Part shown: piece after piece, positions 37,301 to 49,700 of the stretch
How the letters are laid out: each line of letters starts with the position of its first letter
Position numbering within the stretch: position 1 is the stretch's first letter
Assembly (NCBI GenBank): GCA_029379385.1
Contig: CM055617.1
Span: 3,844,001-3,908,000 of the forward strand
Length of the DNA: 64,000 nt
Origin: Quillaja saponaria
Lineage: Eukaryota; Streptophyta; Magnoliopsida; Fabales; Quillajaceae
Direction: 5' to 3'
Program-made: the position numbers and the translations under genes
The notes under the pieces: model-generated
What the model was told of the DNA's origin: nothing
The model's input: only the letters and a program-made list of their open reading frames with translations
The model's database searches: none

Positions 37301-40300
37301 CTTGATCTTTTTGCTGAAGTAAATCCCATATGGACTACTTCGCAACAGTTTTATGGTGTTCCTTACATCTGGAAAGTCATCTTCCTTTATTTCTATCCAT
37401 GATTATAATAATGTAACCTCTCAGTAATGCTATGAAGTGCTTACTTTATCACTATCCATTTCCATGTCTACTATACTCTTATTTAATTTTTGCAGTAGAA
37501 CTGTAGAAATGTGCCGCTTACCTGAATGCAACAAATTGTCAGTGGCTTTTAGTGTTCCAATATTCATTTTCATACATCAAGCTCCACTTGGTTTTGGCTG
37601 ACTTTAACTGGAGTCCAAATGCCAAATTGTGCACCTTTTGAGATAAGATGCTTGGAAAAAGTATGAATTACACCCTAAATACTAGCATATGTAGGGCATG
37701 CCTAGTATCTAACTTTTGGCTGGTCTCCCAAGTCCCAACCATCATTTCTTGCACATCACCGAGTCTGGATTGTGTGATGTCTAAACTTATGCTGTTAAAC
37801 AGTTTTTTCAGTAGGTTTTACCCATTAGCTTGTTGGAAACCTGAAAAATTAAATTGATTGATCCCCCAAGAATATGCAATCCTGCATCTTCTTGTTTTCA
37901 CTTATATTTGTGGCTTTCTATTTATTGGACACATAATGCTTTACAGGTGTATGCTGCATAATTTTGCAGGAAACATTGAGATGTATGGGACATTAGATGC
38001 AATAGCATCCGGACCCGTTGAGGCTCGTACAAGTGATAATTCAACAATGGCAAGTTATCCATATTAATTCTTTTCTGTAATTTCTCCTGTTCATGCCTTT
38101 CGTTTGCAGTCCATGTTGTAGTGATAGCTGTCAAACTACATGTCCCATTTGATTATCTCTGCTTCATATTATTCTACTTTAGTTTACATAACTAGGTGAA
38201 GTGTTACTGTCATCTTACACAGTTCCATTCAAATATTTTAAGCATTACTGGTACAAATTCACATCTTAATGATTGCTGGAATTTACATTTTATGCAATGA
38301 GCAAGTATGCTGAAGTAGTTAATACTTAACAACTTTAAATTGACTAGTAGTTAACAAGTTTCCATGACAAACATGAGATTTTTGAAAGCAGAAAGTTTGC
38401 AGGCAGATATAGCAGATTCCAATTTTGAGAAGATTTTTTATGCTTTTTTTTCCCCACTGTCTATCCACAGAAACACGAGTTACACACATTCACCCACATA
38501 GAAACCATTTAACACATGGAAGATGTACTCCATGACTTGAAAATTACATTTTTTGGGTGCCTTTTCTATTTCTTATCCTAGACTAACATTAGTAAAATCT
38601 CTTGTAGCCTTCCCTGCCAGCCCTTCCCACTCTCTACCTCCCGCTGAACGTGAAATATGCTCAAGCAGATATGATTTCTCAAAGCAAGTTGTTTGTAACT
38701 TTATGATACCTATAATCTTTCACTGTCATATATTGTACATCCCTCTCATTAAGGATATCTCAGTTCCATTTTGGTCTGTCCCACTATACATGTCCATTAC
38801 ACGTCAAAGCATTAATTATTTTACTTTCGTGTTATACTCCACTCTAGAAATCAATTTGTTGAACACAAATACATCTCTTTCCTATAAGTGTGGTATTTGG
38901 AGAAGTATGAACAATAATGCAAAATATGTGAGGTGTCACTGCATATATTGAGCTTCCCAATCTGTACAGCTAATCAATTAGTGTCCTTGTGGAACAGAGG
39001 AAGTGTTGTTTGAATTATATATCTTACTCGCCTTGTTTGTTTTTTGAAGGTTGGTGTTGGAATGTCAATGGAAGGTATAGAACAGAATCCCATTGTCTAT
39101 GATCTAATGTCCGAAATGGCATTTCAACACAAAAAAGTTGATGTCAAGGTAATGATCTGACACCAATATGTTGTATTCGTTGTCTGCTTCATCATAGCAT
39201 GAAAATATTATTAAGGAAGATTGAGACTATGAAAGAGTCAGCTATCCATGGCTTATTATTTGCCTATTATGGTATTGCAATTTTCATGACAAGTGTCCTC
39301 AAGCTTTTGCTATTAAATGACTGCACTCAGTGCATTTCCCTAGCTCACTGATGACTGAATTATTCTTTGGTTAAAACATGCACTTTTCTAAATGGCCATA
39401 ACCTATGTTCTATTTTTCTTTTCATTTTGTATCTGGTTACAAAGTGTCACACAGATGAAGAATCATTCTTTTAGATTGAGAACATCTATGCTAATTATCA
39501 GGTATGGATTGAGCTGTACTCAGCAAGACGTTACGGGAGACTAGTTCCTTCAATACAAGATTCTTGGAATATACTATATCACACTGTTTACAATTGCACT
39601 GATGGTGCCTATGTAAGTTCTGTTGGTTGACTTTTTTATTTTATTTTTATTTTTTATAGAAAAAGAGACTTATATTTCTGTCTCACATCAATAATGGATA
39701 TCTTGCAGTGTTATTGTAACTTAGACAACTGTGTTTTTTGTTACCACTTCTACCCAATATATTTTATACTGCCTCTGTTTGATGTATTGTTATTTCCACT
39801 TTCATCATGCCACTGTTTCAGGACTATAACTATTTTACATCCGTGTCAGCCTTGATTTATGCCTTCATGCTTACTTCAATACCAGAGTCTTAATTAACGT
39901 CTAAAAATGCCTAAGCAGATTCATGGTTGTCTGATCATATATTTGGTTTATGGGAACAGGACAAAAACAGAGATGTCATTGTTGCATTTCCAGATGTTGA
40001 TCCTTCCTTTATCTCAGTCTTGCGTGGAAAGTACCACCACTATGGCAAACCTGTATCAAGAAAAACAGTTCTAAAGGAAGTAACTGATTCATTTGATCAA
40101 CCTCATCTATGGTATTCAACATCTGAAGTAATTCATGCATTAAAACTCTTTATTGCAAGTGGAGATGAACTGTCAGGAAGTAGCACTTACAGGTTAAGCT
40201 TCTTGGTGATATGGGATTTATAACACGAAGAATATGTTAGAAAAATATATGCCTTCTTATAACATACTATTTTTTCAAATTGTGAGGTTCCATATATTCT

Positions 40301-41257
40301 TTTTCACTCAGGTACGACCTTGTCGACCTCACCAGACAAGCCTTGGCAAAATATGCAAACCAATTGTTCTTAAATGTCATAGATGCCTTTCACTTGGATG
40401 ATGTCTATGGAGTGGTATTCCACAGTCAGAAGTTTCTGGACCTTGTGGAAGATATGGACACACTATTGGCTTGCCATGGTGGGTTTCTTCTGGGACCTTG
40501 GTTACAAAGTGCAAAGCAACTTGCAAAAGATGAAGAAGAGGAAATACAGGTTTGGATTGCTTCACTTACCTTGTATTATGTAATTATGTTTTGTTATAAT
40601 TAACAAGATCCAAACATGTACAGTACGAGTGGAATGCGAGAACACAAATAACCATGTGGTTTGACAACACGGAAGAGAGAGCAAGTCTTCTTCGTGACTA
40701 CGGTATGGAAATTGATAGATAACCCTCTACTATATTCATGAATCTTCTGTAAGATTTACATCCTCTGTGATTGAGCACTTAGGATCCAGTTAACTTAGGT
40801 CATGGATTAGTGATTCCTAATTGTAACTCATAACAAAGAAACTAGACTAGCACGTTTTCTTTATTATCATATCATGTTCCCAGCATCTATAGTTCTGCAG
40901 TGAATTTGGACCTTGAAAACAAAATTTGATGAGAAGAACAAATATGGTTATGTCTTCTTGATATATAATATGATTCATGTGTGTTATTATTTCTTAGGAA
41001 ACAAGTACTGGAGTGGGCTTCTTCGTGATTATTATGGCCCTCGAGCAGCTATATATTTCAAATATTTAGTAGAAAGTTTAGAGAAGGGCAAGGGTTTCAG
41101 GCTCAAAGATTGGAGGAGGGAGTGGGTAAAGCTCACAAATGATTGGCAAAGCCGTAGAAATATATTCCCAGTGGAAAGTGTGGGAGATGCTCTGAACACA
41201 TCAAAATGGCTTTACAATAAGTACTTGTTGTCAAGTCCTGATGAAGCTGAAGAGTAA
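31321..41257 (+). CDS. Alpha-N-acetylglucosaminidase (NAGLU, GH89)
   Basis: GH89 enzymes remove terminal alpha-GlcNAc. The Arabidopsis orthologue (CYL1) is needed for reproductive development. The protein is secretory or vacuolar, with a signal peptide near residues 1-24. Nineteen exons: 31321-31545, 31687-31763, 32359-32570, 32699-32820, 33462-33550, 33866-33960, 34116-34197, 34632-34738, 34871-34901, 36171-36288, 36475-36522, 37262-37371, 37947-38049, 39050-39148, 39502-39612, 39960-40192, 40312-40549, 40624-40702 and 40998-41257. The product is 812 aa, normal. Landmarks are [38 protein letters not shown] and the two catalytic glutamates, Glu352 in DTFDEN and Glu481 in GMSMEGI, matching human Glu316 and Glu446 in context and spacing. 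The frame is continuous throughout. The intron after 37371 starts GA and the one after 38049 starts GC (see findings). If the GA site is not spliced, the protein would be cut before the second catalytic Glu. Confidence 0.95.
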
Positions 41258-41987
41258 CTGGTATTTTATCTTTTCAGATTTGATTTTCCTTATATGCATG
41301 TTTGCATTTACATATTCTCTGATAAATTTTAGTAATAAATGTAATCTGTTTCAGTGAAATCAGATTTCCTTCTTTATTTTCGTTCAAGAAAGAATCTATT
41401 CCTCAGAAAGACAATGTCCAAGATAGTCATCATAACAATAAAAAAAAATTCTTAAAAAAAAAGAAAAAAACCTTTATAAGTTGAATCAATAAATAAGAGG
41501 ATATATTAATCTAATTTCATGCAGATTAGAAGATTTCAGCATCTTTGCAACATGTAACATTTTGTCATTTAGACAGTTGAATAATGAAAAGTAAAAAAAG
41601 AGTCGAACTTTAGGTTGTTTAGGCGATCTAGTTTGACTCTGAAATTAGTAAATACTAGGAGGGGCAGATGAAGCTTCTGGGAACTTCTAATACAGCCGTG
41701 TGACTTAGCTGCCAAGGGACTTAGGTCACCGAACGCTTCTAGCCACAGACGTAAGCGCAACCGTGTGTGGGTAATGTTAGGTCAAAACTCAAAGGCTTCT
41801 GGAACTTGTTAGTCTTCCATATATAAACGACAAACACGTTTGTTGAAACTACGAAACTAATAATCTATATAAAACGACCAGACTGATCGAAACTCCTTCA
41901 ATCCGATATTCAAGGAAAAGAATTCAGGTTTCAGATTTCAGATTTCAGGCTCTCTTTCTCTAATTTTGTTGTCGTCGGAAACTCGGA
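41258..41987. other. Intergenic: NAGLU 3' flank and small-gene promoter
   Basis: There is no ORF of interest. The proximal half is the NAGLU 3' UTR and an A-rich tract at about 41440-41470. The distal half carries heat-shock-element-like sites, a TATA box and the 5' UTR of the gene starting at 41988. Confidence 0.6.
41670..41827 (+). promoter_or_regulatory. Heat-shock-element-like sites and TATA box
   Basis: GAAGCTTC at 41670-41677 continues into GGGAACTTC (41679-41687), giving alternating GAA/TTC units with one base of extra spacing. TTCTGGAACTTG at 41797-41808 gives a perfect TTC-nn-GAA plus a partial third unit. TATATAAA at 41820-41827 lies about 10 bases further on, and the ATG is 160 bases downstream. 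This order matches plant heat-inducible promoters. Sites this short can occur by chance. Confidence 0.55.
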
Positions 41988-42233
41988 ATGGAAAGTAACG
42001 GTGCGTATGAGACAACATGGGCTGATCAGTGGGATTACAGCAACCCAGACCCAGTGAGTACAGGAAATACGAAGAAAAATGGTGGAACAGAGAAATACAA
42101 GCAAAAGTTTGGGGAAGGTTTTGGGAAGACGAAAGATGTGGCTTCAAATGGCGTCAAGAAATTGAAGGAAGGTACCTCTGTTGGTATCAATTGGATCAAG
42201 ACCAAGTACCAGAAAACCACCCAGAAAAATTAA
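41988..42233 (+). CDS. Small conserved plant protein, unknown function
   Basis: An 81-aa intronless ORF. The N-terminus has a compact acidic/aromatic motif, TTWADQWDYSNPDPV. The rest is Lys/Gly-rich (KYKQKFGEGFGKTK, GVKKLKEGTSVGINWIKTKY) with a likely amphipathic C-terminal helix. There is no signal peptide, membrane span or catalytic motif. I believe similar 70-80-aa proteins with the TWADQWDY motif occur across eudicots as uncharacterised proteins, but this is from memory. The upstream TATA and heat-shock-like sites and the correct spacing support a real, possibly stress-induced gene. The function is unknown. Confidence 0.82.
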   Translation: MESNGAYETTWADQWDYSNPDPVSTGNTKKNGGTEKYKQKFGEGFGKTKDVASNGVKKLKEGTSVGINWIKTKYQKTTQKN

Positions 42234-42669
42234 GAACGACATCGTTTTAATCGATTTCTCGTACTTGTTGATTTGATCTTGTCTAATTCGTTATGTTTCT
42301 ATGAATATGATTTTTTTGGGTATATTTTCTGTAAGTTTTATTTTTGGTTAGATAAATCAGATTCTTTTATTCACTTTGTCTAATCAGTATATATAAAACA
42401 TGTTATTTTATTTTATTATTCATTATGTTTTCTTATTCTCAAATTATAAATAGTGGAACATGTCATTATATTTATACTAGTTTTATGGCACAACATGTGA
42501 ATTGTATTCATCTATACTATCTGAAAAGGAGAATATTTTTATGATGTTCTCTTCCTTATTTTAATCAAAATATCATAATTTGTCTATTATATATAAAATT
42601 GATTTCTTGACATTTGAGGGACTTTTAAGTCATTTAAAATCAAATAACCACTTAGCTTCAACTACAAGT

Positions 42670-42960
42670 TGTTATCCTCAAACTCAAATACACTTTTTTC
42701 TCTCTTCCTGTAACTCTTTGCTCTTCTCTATTTATCTCTTGCTTTCCATTATGTTTCATCAACTCAAATACACTTCTTTCTCTCTTCCTGTAACTCTTTG
42801 CTCTTCTCTATCCATCTCTTGGTTTCTATTCTGTTTCATCAAATCAACACAAGATGCAGGTTGTTATGTATTTCAATGGTTTGATGAAGATGTTCACAAA
42901 CATCAACACAAGATGCAAGTTCCTTATGTATTTTAATGGTCTGATGAAGATGGTCATGAA
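42670..42960. repeat. Two adjacent short direct duplications
   Basis: CAACTCAAATACACTT...CTCTCTTCCTGTAACTC occurs at about 42678 and 42759 (unit about 81 bases). Just after it, ATCAACACAAGATGCA...TATTTYAATGGTYTGATG occurs at about 42843 and 42903 (unit about 60 bases). The adjacency of two separate duplications suggests a local hot spot for slippage or end joining. Confidence 0.85.
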
Positions 42961-43649
42961 TCCAGGAAAATGGTTTTATGAGGAATCAGTTAGAACAGGT
43001 GATAAATTTATGAATTCATTCCCTAAAGGTAATTTCTTATGCCATTTTGACTTATTTTTAGATTGTTCATCGGTTATGTTTGGGCTTCTTAAATTGTTAA
43101 CAAGAATAAAAACTAAAATTTATGATGATTAGAATTTATCATGATATATGGATTGAGGTTGGGATCTCAGATTCTATACCATAGCAGGAGTACACTAATT
43201 ACAGTTGAGAAATAAATAAAAACATAAGTCGAATGGATAATTTTTAGAAATTCAATTGACAACAACATTCAATAGATTGTGAAAGAAAACTCATAATATT
43301 AACAAAAAAAGTATCTAAGCACGCGCGAGAGCGCATGCGAGAATGCTAATATTATATATATATGATCACCAATAATTATTGTGTATAATAAAAAATTAAA
43401 ACAAAATGATTCATGTTAATTATGCTAAACAAATAAATCAATTTATAATATAAATATATTTTTTAATATTCTAAAAATATATATATATATTATAATCATA
43501 AAAATTTTAATTTTAATATATATATTTTTTAATTTTCATATTATAACTTAATAAATACAAAAAATAAAAAATTTAATATTATATATTATTAATATATAGT
43601 TAATGACAAATTATAGATTTATTATTATGAAAATAATTAAGACAAAGAA

Positions 43650-45505
43650 ACTAACCCTAACTTTAATCTCACCTTAAATTATGGTACCTTAACATTAATT
43701 ACAATACTTAAATATTAATTATGATACTCTAACTCTAATTACGATATTCTAACTCTACTTACGGTATCTAACTCTATTTACAGTATCCTAATATTAGTTA
43801 CAGTATCTTAACACTAATTACAGTACCCTAACCCTAACTCTAATTATAGGTACCCTAATCCTAGTTACAATATCATAGTACTCTAACTCTAATTATAGCA
43901 TTATAAACTTAGTTACAGTATCCTAATCCAAATTACGATATCTTAATTTTAATTACAGTTCCTTAATCTTAATTACAGTACCCTAACCTTAATTACGATA
44001 CCCTAATCCTAATTACGGTATCCTAACACTGATTATGATACTTTAATTTTAATTACGGTAGCCTTAAGTTTAACCATAATTAAGGTATTCTAACATAGTT
44101 ATTATACCCTAACCATATTTCCGGTACCTAAACCTTAACACTAGTTACATTACTCTAATTTGAACCTATAGTTTTGGTACCCTAATCTTAACATTAATTA
44201 CAGTATCATAATTTTAACCTTAATTACTGTATATTAACCCTAGTTACAATATCCTAACTCTACTTGCAGTACTCTAACCCTACTTACGTACTCTAATATT
44301 AACCCTAATTATGGTACCTTAACCTTACTTACTGGACCCTAACCTTAATTATGATACCTTAACTTTATTTACGGTATCTTAAACTTGTTTATGGTACCCT
44401 AACCCTAATTGCGGTACTATTACAGTACTCTAACCTTAATTACAGTACCCTAACTTTATTTACAGTATCCAAACCTTAGTTACGGTATCCTAACCCTAGT
44501 TACGATACCTTAACCATAATTATGATATCTTAACCCTAGTGACGGTACCCTAACCCTAGTGACAATTCCCTAATCTTGCGGTAGCTTAACCCTAATTACT
44601 GTACCCTAACCTTACTTACAATACCTTAACTCTATTTATGGTACTCTAACCTTAATTACTATATCCTAACTTTATTTATGGTATCCAATTTCTAGTTATG
44701 GTGTCCTAATCCTAGTTACGATATCTTAACCCTAGTTACAGTATTATAACCTTAGTTACAATACCTTAGTATTATAACTCTAATTACAGTACCCTAACTC
44801 TAGTTACGGTACCCTAACCATGCTTATAGTACCCTAATCCTAGTGACGGTACCATAACCCTAGTTACGATATCCTAACCTTAATTATGGTACCCTAATCC
44901 TAATTATGATATCCTAACCTTATTACGATATCATAACTCTATTTACAGTACCTTAACCTTAATTACGGTACCCTAACTCTGGTTACGCTACCCTAACCCT
45001 AGTTACGCTACCCTAACCCTAGTTACAATACCTTAATACTCTAACCGTAATTACAGTATCTTAACCCTAGTTACGGTATCCTAATCCTAATTACTGGTAT
45101 CCTAACCCTGACTACAATACATTAATCCTAATTACGGTACTTTAACCATAATTAGCGATATTTTAATCCTAATTACGGCCCTAACCTTAGTTACGGTATC
45201 ATAACCTTAACTTTAGTTACGATACCCTAACTCTCATAACAGTACCCTAATTTTAACCTTAATTCTTATTCCGATACCTTAACCCTAGTTATTGTACCCT
45301 AATCATATTACAGTGTCTTAACCTTAACACTAATTACGGTATCCTAATTCGAATTCTTAGTTACAGTACCCTAACTCTAGTTACAATATCCTAATACTAT
45401 AATCCTAGTTACGGTACTCTAGCCCTAGTTATATTATCCTAAATTAAACACTAATTATGATACCATAACCTTAATTATGATATCCTAACTCTAATTATGG
45501 TACCT
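43650..45505 (+). repeat. Telomere-like minisatellite, about 20-bp unit
   Basis: About 1.85 kb of degenerate tandem units approximating TTACGGTACCCTAACCCTAA, roughly 90 copies by length. Each unit joins a CCCTAACCCTAA-like core, close to the plant telomere CCCTAAA, to a TTACGGTA linker, so KpnI-type GGTACC sites recur. The strand is strongly biased: the plus strand has C but few G. Variants include shortened and doubled units. It is interstitial, with unique sequence on both sides, and holds no credible ORF. Confidence 0.93.
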
Positions 45506-46784
45506 ATACGATTTAATGTTGGACGACATGGATATTAAATTGCAAGAGCACTAATTAACTTCATTAAGGTGATATTGATGTTAGTTATAGTACGGGCAAT
45601 AGACTTTCGTGTTGTGGAAGAAGTTTTGAAGAAGGTAGAATATGACAGGTTCCAAACAACCATCTTTACTGCTGCTACGGGAAACTAGTAGTTTCTAGCC
45701 AAAGAGTAAAAAGTTACAATTCAAGATAATAAGAGTTTGCAAGCTTCATGCAAGTCCTTACAAAAAGGTCTTAATTTTCAATTTTAGCAAATGATTTAAC
45801 CATTTATTAATCTTTAACAAGAAATTAAATCTATATAAAGTTGATATAATAATATTATATTCATAAAAACTATACATTTAATATTTATTTTCATTCATAA
45901 TATTTAAATAATTATAATTTATATTATAATTATTTATAACTTATTAAATTAAAAAAATTAGGAAATAAATAAAATCATAAAGGTATTTAAAGAAATAACA
46001 ACTAAAAATATTTATGTATAAAGATATTTATGTATAAAAACTTGTAAAGTTATTTAAGAAAATAAAAAATTTATGTTGTTAAAGCTATTTTTATATATAA
46101 TATAGATTAAATATAAAAATTTTCTTTATATGCAACATGTGAGCAAGAATAATGGTAAATTTAGAATTCTATTAAATTTTTTATTTTATGATTAAATTAT
46201 ATTAAAGAACTAAAACAATCATTAAACTTAAATTAAATATCACAATTTTATTAATTTTGTTAATTAACATTTTAATTATTTTATAATTTTAAAATATTTG
46301 TATCATCTTTTCATTATTTAATCCAGTTATCATTTTAAATAAAAAGTACTAATGTAACTTAAAATCCTTATTATTTTAAGGACAAGTTTAACATGGAAAA
46401 AAAATAATTAAATAAATATGTATAAAGAGATCACGCTCATAAATAAGTTCCTGATCAAATTATTTTGTTGCAAAGTCTTAAATATCACAAAAAAATTTCA
46501 CATGTAATAAATATAAATTTTAGAAATTAAAAAATTTTAAATTATAATTTATATAATAAATAATATTAAAATTAAGAGTAGATAATAATTACTATTAACT
46601 TTTTTTTTATTTCCCTAAATAATGCTTCAACTGAGTTCGAATTTCCTGACACGTAATCACTAGAACCGGCAGTCCTACATCCGATCTACTTTCATCATCA
46701 GGACAAGGCTTCAACATAATTGTTAAAGGAGCTCCTAAAATCCACTCCTCCCATCAACTTCAACAGACTCTCACCTTAGGGAAA

Positions 46785-49700
46785 ATGGCGATCCCGATAC
46801 CCAGTCGACAGCTATTCATCGATGGGCAATGGAAGCAACCAGTTCTCAGTAAACGAATTCCAATCATCAACCCCTCCACTGAACAGACTATTGGTATTCC
46901 TCTCGATTTTTTTTTTTTTGCTTGATGATTGGGTTTAAATCTGGAGCTCTTAATCATGAAAATGAGTGTTAATGAGGTAAATTCTTTGGCTTTTTTGAAT
47001 GTCTTATAGGTTATATTCCAGCAGCCACTGCTGAGGATGTGGAGCTTGCAGTCGATGCTGCTAGGAAAGCCTTTTTCCGGGACAAAGGGAAAGATTGGGC
47101 TGCAGCATCTGGAGCAGTTCGTGCTAAGTATTTACGTTCTATCGCTGCTAAGGTTGTGGGTTTGTTTGAATTAATCTGGGTTTTTGTCGGGTGTTCATTT
47201 ATGGAGTTCCATGTGTTCCGATGACCTACTTGATTTGACCCTTAACACCAAGACATTGTTTTTCCCTTGCCATTTTTGTGTTTCACTGGTTGAGTGGTAA
47301 ATAATTCTGGAAAGGCATCTCTGCAATTCGTTCTGGACTTCTTTTAGTTCTACATTTAACATCTAGTGAACTACTACCAACAGTTACAGATAAGATTAGT
47401 TATACGTGAAAGGTTATCAACTTGGCCAACTTCTCGAAGTGCTTCCTGTTCATTTGTATTTTATTGTATATCGGTTATCTGGTGATAGTACTTAGATCTG
47501 TGTTCTATTGCTATAGAATGTTGTGTGGGTCAACATAAGGTGACAATTGAGATGAGTAACAATTAAGGTCAGGAATTCAAAGTTGCCTGGTTTGGTGCCA
47601 GTTAACCAGTTTTTCAAGTAGGAGATTGCTTTTTAAAAAAGAATAATACTATTCATAAACCAAATTGATTGTCTTTCAGTTTTTTTCTGCAGAACTCCTT
47701 GGTTTTTTTGTCACTGGGTTTTTAAATTTGATTTCCTCCGTTGTAGATGTCTTCAACTTTTGTATCCTTCCTTGCACGCAGATAACAGAGAGAAAATCAG
47801 AACTCGCAAAACTTGAAGCAATTGATAGTGGAAAACCACTGGATGAAGCAGCTTGGGACATTGTATGATTATGACACTAAAACCATTATAGTTATCTGTA
47901 ACACATGTTGACTTATGTTATTGGCTGATTTCATTTAGGATGATGTTGCTGGATGCTTTGACTACTATGCTGATCTTGCTGAAGGTTTAGACGCAAAACA
48001 AAAGGCTCCTGTATCTCTGCCTATGGAGAATTTTAAAAGTTATGTTCTTAAGGAGCCCCTTGGGGTTGTTGCATTAATCACTCCATGGTACTTATTACTT
48101 CTCTCCGTTAAACTTGTATTTTGAGGTTGTATTTTATCTCTTCCTTTTAACTCCATCTGGGTCATTTGTTACTCAATTGGAAATCACCATCATTTTTCCT
48201 CACACCAGATTCATTTCTTATTAGTTGGTTATCTTCAATGCTCGTATAACATACCACTTACAGTTGACTTCTGATCATAGTAAACTCAGTTGAGTTGCTT
48301 ACCATTCTCAGAATTCAGAAATGAATTCAGTTTTAGTTTCTTCTTCATCCTTTTTTGCTTACACTAAACTTGTTGTATTGTTCTTTAGAACTTTTTAATT
48401 TAATCCAATCTCAATTTTCTCTAAAAGCTGAGGTGGTGAAAGTGCATTTGCTCCTTGACTGAACTGGTTCCTATGGTATGGGATAATTTAGCTATTATAT
48501 TTTTCTGTTAAGTTATAAAGATCAGTTTGGTGATGCTATCCTGTGTGCTATATGAAGTTTACTCAGTGAGGTTGATGTTGTCTGACAATAGCTTCACCTT
48601 CTTACTGCAATTGACAATATAGATAATGATGACAATGGATGATAAGTAATGAAGTGCCTGTTATCTTGAAGGAACTACCCCCTACTGATGGCTGTATGGA
48701 AAGTTGCACCTGCCTTGGCTGCTGGATGTACAGCAATATTGAAGCCATCTGAATTGGCATCTGTGTTAGTCCTCTTACTCATAAAATGTGCTCCATGCTT
48801 GTGTCAATTGTTCATGCTGTGCTCTTTCCCATTTCAGGACTTGTTTGGAGCTGGCTGAAGTGTGCAGGGAAGTCGGCCTTCCTCCTGGTGTTCTTAATAT
48901 TCTCACAGGATTAGGCCCTGAAGCTGGCGCTCCTTTGGCATCTCATCCTCATGTCAACAAGGTTAAGTTGTCCTACATAATTGTTATAAGAATTGGAATT
49001 ATATGAGGCAATATCTTGTTGCATATCCTGCAAAAATAATTACTGTGTAGCTTATAAAGCTTTGGTACTACATTATTGCTTTTGCAGATTGCCTTTACTG
49101 GAAGCTCCCTAACTGGGAGCAAGATTATGACGTCTGCAGCTCAACAAGTCAAGGTATTCTTATGAAATATTATCTGAACTCTTCGTTATTGACACTTCTG
49201 TTATGCTTAGGAGGGAGTGTTAGAGAGAGAGAGAGAGAGAGAGAGTGAAACAGAGGGAGGGAGAGCCTGCTCTTTTGTTTGATACATTGAGACTGCTGTT
49301 TATCTTGGACACATTGTTTTATCCCCATGAAATACCCTTTTATGGTTTTTGGCAGCCTGTCTCACTGGAGCTTGGTGGAAAAAGCCCAATTGTCGTTTTT
49401 GAGGATGTAGACCTTGATAAGGGTTAGTGCCTCCTGAACCACAGTGAAGTTTTGGTTGCCCTTCTTTATTTGGTTGTGAAATCACATTTTCTTAGAAGAA
49501 CAAATTACAGATGATTGAAATTTTTTGACATCTTAAAGCTAATGTATCACATAATTATTGCTTCCTTGTCTGTGATTTGAACAGCTGCTGAATGGACTGC
49601 CTTTGGCTGCTTCTGGACAAATGGTCAGATATGCAGTGCTACATCTCGTCTCATTTTACATGTAAGTATGATAGCTGAGTCGATTATCAAATATCCTTTA

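Larger units (their letters stand above)
42234..46784. other. Intergenic with repeats
   Basis: No supported gene. From left to right: the small gene's 3' flank, short duplications at 42670-42950, very AT-rich DNA at 43340-43640, the telomere-like minisatellite (43650-45505), an unrecognised patch with a short open stretch at about 45597-45685, AT-rich DNA to 46600, and the ALDH10 promoter and 5' UTR. Confidence 0.6.

Noticed and set aside
43650..45505. Chromosome end or functional telomere
   Set aside because: Unique genes lie on both sides, the unit is not CCCTAAA, and the array is degenerate, so it is interstitial.
43650..45505. CRISPR array
   Set aside because: The units are contiguous and degenerate, without unique spacers, in a plant nuclear context.
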